This document shows, piece after piece, positions 1-5,313 of a stretch of DNA of 8,056 nt. The first letter of the stretch is position 1. Every line of letters starts with the position of its first letter. Under the pieces are notes generated by a model. It saw only the letters and a list, made by a program, of their open reading frames with translations. It ran no database searches and was not told the origin of the DNA. The DNA comes from Acidimicrobiia bacterium (GTDB lineage: Bacteria; Actinomycetota; Acidimicrobiia; Acidimicrobiales; AC-14): positions 1 to 8,056 of the forward strand of contig JAFAUA010000270.1 in assembly GCA_019243595.1 (NCBI GenBank), read 5' to 3'. The position numbers were made by a program, and so were the translations under genes.

Positions 1-957
1 GGCGCCAACGAGGCACCGCCTGCGATCATCTCGGTCTTCCTCGGCGAGCAGCTCACCGATGTGTTCGACCAGATCGTGAAGGGTGGTGCCACCAGCTCGA
101 AGGGACAGGGCACGCTCGAGATCGGAGTCGACACACTGCCAGTGCTCCCGACCGATCCTGGCGACCGCAACCGCACGAGCCCATTTGCGTTCACGGGGAA
201 CCGGTTCGAGTTCCGGGCCCCGGGCTCGTTGCAGTCGATCGCCGGGCCGATGGTCACGATCAACACCATCCTCGCCGAGGCCCTCGACTACCTCGCCACC
301 CGGATCGAGAAGCTCGTGGCTGAAGGCACCGAATTCAACGCCGCTGTACAGAAGGTGATCGAGGAGATCATCACGGACCACGGGGCAGTGATCTACAACG
401 GCGACGGGTACACCGAGGACTGGCAGATCGAGGCCGCGGCCCGCGGGCTTCCGAACCTGCGGACCACCCTCGACGCCCTGCCGGAGCTCGTCACCGATGA
501 GGCCATAGAGCTCTTCAGTCGCTACGGCGTGTTCAGCCACCGCGAGATGCACAGCCGCCACGACATCGCCCTCGAGCAGTACGCTCTCAGCGTCGGAGTC
601 GAGGCCCGGTTGACGCTCGAGATTGCCAACACGGTCATCCTGCCTGCGGCGTTGCGATATCAGACCGAGCTGGCAACGAACCTGGCCAGCCTCAAGTCGA
701 TTGGCGTTGACGGTGACTCGGAGACCCTCGACGAGGTGTCGGCCGCCATCGCCGCCCTGCGAGCGGGCATCTCGACGCTCCGTGCAGAGCTCGGCCACGA
801 CGCTGTGGCGACGCCCCTGGAGGAGGCTCGCCACGCCCAGGACAACCTCCTCCCGGCGATGACGTCGACCAGGATCGCCGCCGATCAGCTCGAGAGCCTG
901 GTCGCGGACGACCTTTGGCCGCTGCCGACGTACCAGGAGATGCTGTTCATTCTCTAA
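1..957 (+). CDS. glnN: Glutamine synthetase type III, C-terminal part (5' end outside window)
   Basis: This is the ATP-dependent ligase that makes glutamine from glutamate and ammonia in the cytoplasm. The frame is open from base 1, so the gene begins upstream; the GTG at 61 is an internal codon, not the start. The visible 318 residues begin with GANEAPPAIISVFLGEQLTD, a stretch characteristic of the GSIII (GlnN) family. It is followed by LEIGVDTLP and, at 163-216, the RNRTSPFAFTGNRFEFR active-site segment, then the SLQSIAGPMVTINTILAEAL segment. The rest is the helical GSIII-specific C-terminal region, ending at TAA 955-957. GSIII enzymes are usually about 700-730 residues, so a little under half is present here. 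It shows no sign of decay. It converges on a tRNA-Val remnant. The family call is near certain; GSI and GSII lack this arrangement. Confidence 0.96.
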   Translation, partial: GANEAPPAIISVFLGEQLTDVFDQIVKGGATSSKGQGTLEIGVDTLPVLPTDPGDRNRTSPFAFTGNRFEFRAPGSLQSIAGPMVTINTILAEALDYLATRIEKLVAEGTEFNAAVQKVIEEIITDHGAVIYNGDGYTEDWQIEAAARGLPNLRTTLDALPELVTDEAIELFSRYGVFSHREMHSRHDIALEQYALSVGVEARLTLEIANTVILPAALRYQTELATNLASLKSIGVDGDSETLDEVSAAIAALRAGISTLRAELGHDAVATPLEEARHAQDNLLPAMTSTRIAADQLESLVADDLWPLPTYQEMLFIL

Positions 958-1027
958 GGCTGAGCAGTCATTGAGCCGAGCCCGGACACGCCGCACAGTC
1001 TCGCGGCAGGCCGTTGCCGGTCAGTAA

Positions 1028-1072
1028 TGGTGGGCCGTACAGGACTCGAACCTGTGACCCCTTGCGCGTCAT
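1028..1072 (-). tRNA. tRNA-Val(GAC) 3' fragment, probable attachment-site scar
   Basis: Read on the minus strand, this is the 3' portion of a tRNA. In order it has a seven-base anticodon loop ATGACGC (anticodon GAC, 1070-1068), the 3' side of the anticodon stem GCAAG, a five-base variable loop, and a perfect T arm ACAGG-TTCGAGT-CCTGT (1055-1039). It then has the acceptor 3' strand ACGGCCC, discriminator A and an encoded CCA (1030-1028). The 5' half is absent. Beyond the loop two extra bases intervene, only four pairs of the anticodon stem can form, and no D arm or GGGCCGT acceptor strand appears nearby. It cannot be a working tRNA. A 3' piece of this size is what integration into a tRNA gene leaves at one junction. 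The missing half lies to the right, so the inserted DNA would extend right. Confidence 0.8.
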
Positions 1073-1155
1073 GGGCAACGGGTCGTTCGCGGCGTGCCGT
1101 CAGCGACCCCGCCGTCGGGCGCGGTGCCGGTCTGTCCGAGTCAGAAGATCCACGT

Positions 1156-1188
1156 CGCAAGGGGTTTCTAGTCCGTCGCGTTGCACCA
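1156..1188 (+). repeat. Eroded inverted copy of the tRNA 3' end
   Basis: CGCAAGGGGT at 1156-1165 is the exact inverse of tRNA fragment bases 1057-1066. After a six-base deletion relative to that fragment, the next 23 bases (1166-1188) match its last 23 at 15 positions, including TTC-AGTCC and the terminal CACCA. It is not a foldable tRNA because the T stem does not pair. It could be a decayed second tRNA end or partly coincidence. Confidence 0.35.
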
Positions 1189-1262
1189 TGAGCCGCCGTC
1201 GCTCGCGCAGTGCCAACCCGTCGACCATGCCGGCCGTCGACCTCCGCTGGCTACGTCGCCGG

Positions 1263-1538
1263 CTACGTCGAGCCGACCCGCAGAGATGCATAACCATCCA
1301 ACTGGTCCCTTGCCACTTCTGCAACGAGCCCGGCAAGGGCCGCTGATCGGCGATCCGCGTCGGCGTCCGGGGTCGTTCGAAGGGTGCGAGCGGCCGCGCT
1401 TTCGGGCGCGTTGATCTTTGCGGCTCTTTCGAGATGTCGTAGACAGAATTCGAATCTGTCCAGATCGGGAAGACGAATCCTGCCCAACCCTGCGGGTAGC
1501 CTTGGCGTCGGGAGAGAGCCGTGGCTGACACCCAGCAT
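1263..1538 (-). CDS. Possible small helical protein, unrecognised
   Basis: This minus-strand frame starts at ATG 1538 and gives 91 residues ending at a TAG. A GGAGG lies three bases before the ATG, closer than ideal. The C-terminal half (DADADRRSAALAGLVAEVAR and what follows) looks like an amphipathic helix. Against it, third-position GC is only about 63 percent by my count, clearly below the confident genes here. It also runs through the T-arm-like palindrome at 1442-1460, and its 5' end overlaps the plus-strand gene at 1521 by 18 bases. I recognise no family. It is either a divergent small gene or a chance open frame. Confidence 0.25.
   Translation of the reverse strand: MLGVSHGSLPTPRLPAGLGRIRLPDLDRFEFCLRHLERAAKINAPESAAARTLRTTPDADADRRSAALAGLVAEVARDQLDGYASLRVGST
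1442..1460. repeat. T-arm-like palindrome, possible operator or tRNA relic
   Basis: GACAGAATTCGAATCTGTC is a near-perfect inverted repeat. On the minus strand it reads as a canonical T arm, ACAGA-TTCGAAT-TCTGT, followed by seven bases (CTACGAC) and an A, the layout of a tRNA 3' end without encoded CCA. No anticodon or D arm follows upstream on that strand. It lies about 60 bases before the GTG at 1521, so an operator for that small operon is an equally reasonable reading. Confidence 0.4.
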
Positions 1539-1700
1539 CCGCCTCCGAGGCGCAGCAGAGATCGGCGAGACGATGCCAACGCGCGTGGCTGGGCTCGTGA
1601 CACGCGTGACACGCTTGAGTCGGGGGAACTCACCGACGACAGCCCAGCTCTCGCCCGCCGCCTCGCAGAGGAGAAGGCAAAGAAGAACTCGACGCGGTGA
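1521..1700 (+). CDS. Small charged protein, antitoxin-like first gene of a two-gene operon
   Basis: This gene has 59 codons. GTG 1521 is preceded by GGAGAG at 1511-1516, a well-placed ribosome binding site. An in-frame TAG at 1497-1499 excludes any longer form. The product is very hydrophilic, with a basic Pro/Arg N-terminus (PPPRRSRDRRDD), an RDTRDT repeat near residues 26-31 and a Lys/Glu-rich C-terminal helix (ALARRLAEEKAKK). No membrane segment or domain is recognisable. Its stop overlaps the start of the next gene in GTGA (1697-1700), the spacing typical of translationally coupled pairs. A short charged protein upstream of an 83-codon partner is the usual layout of type II antitoxin-toxin genes, so an antitoxin role is inferred from arrangement alone. 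Confidence 0.55.
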   Translation: MADTQHPPPRRSRDRRDDANARGWARDTRDTLESGELTDDSPALARRLAEEKAKKNSTR

Positions 1701-1948
1701 GGTGGGTCGTCGTCGGCTTAGCGACGTTCAACGCTTGGGCTGAGACCGTCGACGATGTTGACCGTCGGATCGCCGTGCTCGACTGGCTTGTCGGCCTCTC
1801 CGACGCCGGGCCGCCGCCGCTCGATGGCGTCTTCGATCCGTACCGGGATACCTAGTCCGTGATCGTGCCAGGCATCGAGGTGACGGCTGAGTACATCGTG
1901 GTTCCGTTTCTGGATCCGCCCGCGATCGTGTTTCGCGCTTTGCTGTAG
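1697..1948 (+). pseudogene. RelE/ParE-like small protein interrupted by an in-frame amber codon
   Basis: GTG 1697 overlaps the preceding stop (GTGA). The frame encodes MRWVVVGLATFNAWAETVDD and continues through RIAVLDWLVGLSDAGPPPLD and GVFDPYRDT to TAG 1853-1855 (codon 53). It then continues in the same frame as SVIVPGIEVTAEYIVVPFLD and PPAIVFRALL to TAG 1946-1948. The part after the amber keeps protein-like alternating hydrophobic composition, so the original product was very probably about 83 residues with one nonsense mutation. A helical first half followed by beta strands containing a VPG turn and a V-EY-VV pattern resembles the compact RelE/ParE toxin fold, but I see no decisive catalytic residues. 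Amber readthrough, a sequencing error, or a functional 52-residue short form are alternatives. Coding status is fairly sure; the toxin assignment is tentative. Confidence 0.5.
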
Positions 1949-2030
1949 ACGCGCCCGACGTGCCGGCTCTACCTCGGACGCCTCGGCACCCGCGCGTTCG
2001 GTCGTCGCGTTCTGTGCTCCACACGATCGC

Positions 2031-2107
2031 CCAGAGCGCAGTCCTGTCGCGTTCGAGGCCGACACGAACGCGGCCATGGCGCACAATCGCCAGAGCGTCC
2101 CAGAGCG
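2031..2107 (+). repeat. Three direct copies of CCAGAGCG
   Basis: CCAGAGCG occurs at 2031-2038, 2090-2097 and 2100-2107. The last two are ten bases apart, about one helical turn. The first two sit in a longer imperfect repeat, CACGATCGCCCAGAGCG and CACAATCGCCAGAGCG. Position upstream of the hydrolase gene would suit a regulator site, but the copies are short and may be chance. Confidence 0.3.
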
Positions 2108-2200
2108 ATCTCGGGGGTCGGCGCGTTGCCAGCGGCCTCTGACCCGTGCCTGGCGCGGCAGGATTCTGTGGGCGCCGCGGAGAATAGGCAGCTTTCTGGC

Positions 2201-2206
2201 AAGGAG
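2201..2206 (+). promoter_or_regulatory. Ribosome binding site deciding the hydrolase start
   Basis: AAGGAG at 2201-2206 lies ten bases before ATG 2217 and thirteen before ATG 2220. It supports starting the secreted hydrolase here rather than at the in-frame ATG 2076, which would add 47 Arg-rich residues in front of the signal peptide. Confidence 0.75.
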
Positions 2207-2216
2207 AGCTCTACCG

Positions 2217-4658
2217 ATGATGTCAGTGGCCGGATCGCGCCGGTGGAGAACGGGCCGCGGTCGCCGACCGGCGCTGCGCACCCTTGCCGTGGGCCTGACC
2301 GCAGCGCTGCTCCTCGCCGGTACCGCGGCAGTGGCGACCGCGGGCTCGCGGGCGACGTGGGTCAACCACGACCGAGACAACTGGGGTGGGTGGGCGAACC
2401 CAGCCAATGCCGGGTTCGTCACCAACCCCGCCGGCTGCGACCCGATCGATCCGGCCCAGTGCCTGCTTCCGTACCCAAACGACTGGTTCACGCGCCCCGA
2501 TCCCACCAGCGCCACCGGGCGCCGCCTCGACCTCAACGCCATGGCCATGCCGCACAACGTCGAGGGCAAGCCAGTCGAGCCCACCGAGTTGAATCGCAGC
2601 GACGGGTTCAGCGTCGGCGCCCAGATCCTCACCGTCGTGCCGGGGATGACGAAGAACGCCGACCTCGTGCCCTCCGGCCTCCCGCCGTCGACGGACCTCG
2701 CGATGAACGAGCCAGCCAACAACCCCGACCCGGGCGTGATCCTGCTCGACACCGCGACCGGCCGAACGGTCCCGGTCTGGGCCGAGGTCGACCAGTACAC
2801 CGCCGAGGCCGGGGTGCTGCCGGCCGGCGCCGTCGGTCAGGTGCAGCAGGACCTGATGATCCACCCAGCCCAGAACCTGCTCGATGGCCACCGCTACATC
2901 GTGGGCCTCCGCCACCTCGTTCGTGACGACGGCACCCTCGCAACACCGTCCCCGGCCTTCACCGCCTACTTGGACAACAGCATGTCACCCGCCGATCCCC
3001 GCGCCGCGCACATGAGCAAGATCTTCGCCGACCTCGCTGAGGCGGGCTGGGCGACCAACAGCCTCTACCTCGCATGGGACTTCACGACCGCCAGCACGTC
3101 GAACGTGACCGGCCGGCTCCTTCACATTCGCGACGACGCGCTCGGTCAGTTGGGCCAAACGACGACCGACTCCGCCAAGGGCAGAATTACTCCGGGGAGC
3201 GCAGCGCCTGCGTTCACGGTCAGCTCGGTCACGAACTACACGCCGGCCCAGAACGCCAACGTCGCCCGCCGCATCGCGGGCACTTTCACCGTGCCCTGCT
3301 ATCTGTCGCCGACCTGCTCGCCACCGGTCAAATGCGCCGCCGTGACGTCACCGACGCCCATCGGCGCGCCGTTCGACGACTGCCCGACGCCGAGTCAGTT
3401 CCTGCTCGATCCCGCCAACCCTGATGCCGTGCCCAGCCAGGTTCCCGGCCAGACCTACCAGGCCAACTTCGTCTGCAACGTGGGCCGCAATGCCTTCACC
3501 AACCACCAGCGCGTCCGACCAGTCGAGTACGGCCACGGCCTGTTCGGTCAGGCCACCGAGGTCGACGTCTCTCCGCAGGAGGAGATGGCCAACCGCTTCG
3601 GGATGATGTACTGCGGCACCGACTGGCTGGGGTTCGACACGCCCGACGTGGTCGACGCCTTCATCGCCATCGAAGACGTGTCCCACTTCCCGATCCTCGT
3701 CGACCGCAGCCAGCAGGGCCAGCTCGACTTCCTGTACCTCCAGCGCCTCTTGGCCAACCCCAAGGGCTTCGCCTCCAACGCCGCCTTCCAGTACGCCAAC
3801 CACAGCTCGTTCATCGACACGAACGGCGTCTTCTACGACGGCAACAGCCAAGGCGGCATTTACGGCGGCACCGTGTGCTCGGTCTCGATCGACGTCAAGC
3901 ACTGCACGCTCGGGGTCAACGGCATGGACTACTCGATCCTGCTGCCCCGCTCCACGGACTACGTGGCCGCACAGCCGCTCACCAAGTTCAACCCGCTGAC
4001 TTTCAACCCCACCGACCCGACGGCCCAGATCGGCTTTTCGGGCGTGCTCGACTTCTTCTATCCCGACCAGTCCCAACGCATGCTGATCTTCGACCTCATC
4101 CAGTCGTTGTGGGACCGGGCCGACCCCGACGGCTATGCGTCTCACATGACGGCCAGCGCCGAAGACGGGCTGCTACCGCACACGCCCGACCATCACGTCT
4201 TGATGCAGATCGCGTGGGGCGACCACCAGGTGGCCAATATCACCGCCGAGGACGAGGCCCGCACCATCGGCGCCCGGTCGGTCGGGCCGCCAGTGGTGGC
4301 GAGCCGGCGGTCAGGCACCAACGACCCGGGCGGCGCGTACACCTACGACCCGTCCTCACCCTTCTGGGGCATCCCCCAGATCACGTCGTTCCCCTACGAC
4401 GGCTCGGCCATCACGATCTACGACGCCGGCCCCGTGGGTGCCGACCAGTACGGCACCGGCCCACCGCCGCCATCGGACAGCCCCAACCGCACCGGTGGCG
4501 ACCCCCACGAGGCGCCCCGGCGAGCCTGTGCGGGCCAGCAGCAGAAGGCGAACTTCCTAGCGGTCGGGGGCGTGGTGACCGACCCCGGCCAGCCCAACGG
4601 CCCGCCACCACCACCGTATTTCTCCGGCGGCTGGATGGGCACCTGCGCCTTGCCGTAA
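2217..4658 (+). CDS. Large secreted alpha/beta-hydrolase-like protein, substrate unknown
   Basis: The product has 813 residues from ATG 2217; a second ATG follows at once. A basic N-terminus (R8-R21) and a hydrophobic stretch at about 22-41 (LAVGLTAALLLAGTAAVATA) form a signal peptide, probably cut near residue 42, so the protein is exported. Mature-chain landmarks are CLLPYPNDWFTRPD (82-95), DGHRYIVGLRHL and the LYLAWDFTTAS segment. YGHGLFG (438-444) is an HG-type oxyanion-hole motif, and YDGNSQGG carries a nucleophile elbow with Ser544. WGDHQVAN contains Asp669 and GGDPHEAPR contains His764, so Ser544-Asp669-His764 is a plausible triad (inference). The chain resembles large secreted hypothetical proteins I associate with actinobacteria and myxobacteria, whose substrate I do not know. 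The tail is Pro-rich (PPPPPYFSGGW). There is no membrane anchor and no sign of decay. Esterase, lipase or peptidase activity is possible. Confidence 0.85.
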   Translation: MMSVAGSRRWRTGRGRRPALRTLAVGLTAALLLAGTAAVATAGSRATWVNHDRDNWGGWANPANAGFVTNPAGCDPIDPAQCLLPYPNDWFTRPDPTSATGRRLDLNAMAMPHNVEGKPVEPTELNRSDGFSVGAQILTVVPGMTKNADLVPSGLPPSTDLAMNEPANNPDPGVILLDTATGRTVPVWAEVDQYTAEAGVLPAGAVGQVQQDLMIHPAQNLLDGHRYIVGLRHLVRDDGTLATPSPAFTAYLDNSMSPADPRAAHMSKIFADLAEAGWATNSLYLAWDFTTASTSNVTGRLLHIRDDALGQLGQTTTDSAKGRITPGSAAPAFTVSSVTNYTPAQNANVARRIAGTFTVPCYLSPTCSPPVKCAAVTSPTPIGAPFDDCPTPSQFLLDPANPDAVPSQVPGQTYQANFVCNVGRNAFTNHQRVRPVEYGHGLFGQATEVDVSPQEEMANRFGMMYCGTDWLGFDTPDVVDAFIAIEDVSHFPILVDRSQQGQLDFLYLQRLLANPKGFASNAAFQYANHSSFIDTNGVFYDGNSQGGIYGGTVCSVSIDVKHCTLGVNGMDYSILLPRSTDYVAAQPLTKFNPLTFNPTDPTAQIGFSGVLDFFYPDQSQRMLIFDLIQSLWDRADPDGYASHMTASAEDGLLPHTPDHHVLMQIAWGDHQVANITAEDEARTIGARSVGPPVVASRRSGTNDPGGAYTYDPSSPFWGIPQITSFPYDGSAITIYDAGPVGADQYGTGPPPPSDSPNRTGGDPHEAPRRACAGQQQKANFLAVGGVVTDPGQPNGPPPPPYFSGGWMGTCALP

Positions 4659-4890
4659 CACTCAGGTTCTCACGGCGACCCACGGCGTCTTCTCCGAGCT
4701 CGAGAATCTCCCCTCGGACGAGCCACTGAAAGACGGGCTGGCTCGGCTGGTCGAGCAGGGCAACGACGAAGCGGAGTTGGAGTATTACGAGGCAGCCGCC
4801 GATCCGAAGTTCGTGGCTCTGGAGCGGGAGAGACGGCGCTATCGGGGCATGTTCAAGCGGCGCTTGCGTAGAAGGCCCACCAACTTGTAG
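4657..4890 (+). pseudogene. Start-less remnant of a charged helical protein
   Basis: A coding-like frame reads TQVLTATHGVFSELENLP, then DEPLKDGLARLVEQGNDEAE, EYYEAAADPKFVALERERRR and MFKRRLRRRPTNL to TAG 4888-4890. Third positions strongly favour G or C and the composition is that of a soluble helical protein with a basic tail. The frame is open only from 4579, after TGA 4576-4578, and contains no ATG, GTG or TTG before the coding-like part begins near 4657. It directly abuts and overlaps the stop of the hydrolase gene. Most likely its 5' end was deleted when the two genes were brought together. A non-standard start coupled to the upstream stop is a less likely alternative. I do not recognise the family. 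Confidence 0.55.
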
Positions 4891-4928
4891 GTGCCGATTC
4901 CGAGCACCTGGGTCATAGCGTCGTCGGC

Positions 4929-5136
4929 GTGTTCCTTGTCCTCCTCGGGGTGGTGATCATGGTCTTGTCGGGCCTTGTCATGCCCAGGCTTCCGTGGGAA
5001 CACACGCATCCTCGCTACCTCGCGAAGGACCCTGAGGCACTCTCGCTCGCTCGCGAGGTTTCACCGGCTGAACACCAGGATGGGCGTGATTGCCGCGGCG
5101 GTACTGTTCGCCGTCGGACTACTGACGCTCCTGTAA
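4929..5136 (+). pseudogene. Probable frameshifted small membrane protein (two transmembrane helices)
   Basis: From GTG 4929 one frame gives a hydrophobic helix, VFLVLLGVVIMVLSGLVMPR. Its later part (HTHPRYLAKDPEALSLAREV) becomes polar, and this frame runs on to 5195 with no further membrane character. The frame one base over reads LARFHRLNTRMGVIAAAVLF and AVGLLTLL, a second membrane helix, and stops at TAA 5134-5136. Joining the two gives a typical small two-helix integral membrane protein of roughly 70 residues, so a frameshift between about 4990 and 5060 is the simplest explanation. No ribosome binding site precedes 4929, which also argues for decay. The alternatives are an 88-residue one-helix protein (4929-5195) or an 18-residue peptide from ATG 5080. 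The family is unrecognised. Confidence 0.4.
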
Positions 5137-5273
5137 AGAGGGGCACGTACGTCCCGCTATGTGCGCCTAGGTGGGCTCGTGAAACCGCTCGATAATCACG
5201 CGGGCGCCATCCCATAAACCGCAACTCACCTCGGATCCTCGCGTGACCAAGAACGCCGGCGTGAGGGCAGCAA

Positions 5274-5293
5274 GCCGATCGCTTCGGATCGGC
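5274..5293 (-). terminator. Hairpin downstream of the glycosidase-like gene
   Basis: GCCGATC-GCTTCG-GATCGGC forms a perfect seven-pair stem with a six-base loop. It begins 21 bases beyond the stop of the minus-strand gene ending at 5314. On that strand it is followed by TTGCTG rather than a proper T tract, so it is at best a weak intrinsic terminator. It lies between converging units, where a shared terminator would be expected. Confidence 0.5.
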
Positions 5294-5313
5294 GCCTCGA
5301 GACGCCAGGGTGC

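Larger units (their letters stand above)
958..1520. other. Gene-poor junction with tRNA-derived pieces
   Basis: No confident protein gene lies here. It holds the tRNA-Val 3' fragment, an eroded inverted copy of the same tRNA end, a T-arm-like palindrome and one weak minus-strand reading frame, each listed separately. Translations of the rest are Arg/Pro/Ser-rich without recognisable motifs, as expected of non-coding GC-rich DNA. I see no clear intrinsic terminator after glnN. The content suggests a decayed integration junction. Confidence 0.5.
1949..2216. other. Intergenic leader of the secreted hydrolase gene
   Basis: This stretch has no confident gene. Frames on both strands are Arg-rich and motif-free. 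It contains three copies of CCAGAGCG (listed separately) and ends in the ribosome binding site of the next gene. I could not identify a convincing -35/-10 pair. Confidence 0.4.

Noticed and set aside
1028..1500. tRNA-Val interrupted by a group I intron
   Set aside because: A split tRNA needs the GGGCCGT acceptor strand and a D arm on the minus strand further right. I found neither between 1073 and 1520, nor intron-like core sequence.
1100..1633. A 177-codon minus-strand open frame through the tRNA-scar region
   Set aside because: Arg/Ser-rich throughout, no family features, and it runs across the inverted tRNA-like copy and the small plus-strand gene.
1718..2800. A 360-codon minus-strand open frame
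   Set aside because: It is antisense to the start of the secreted hydrolase and the small gene pair. Its translation is Arg-rich with no motifs, as expected of the opposite strand of GC-rich genes.
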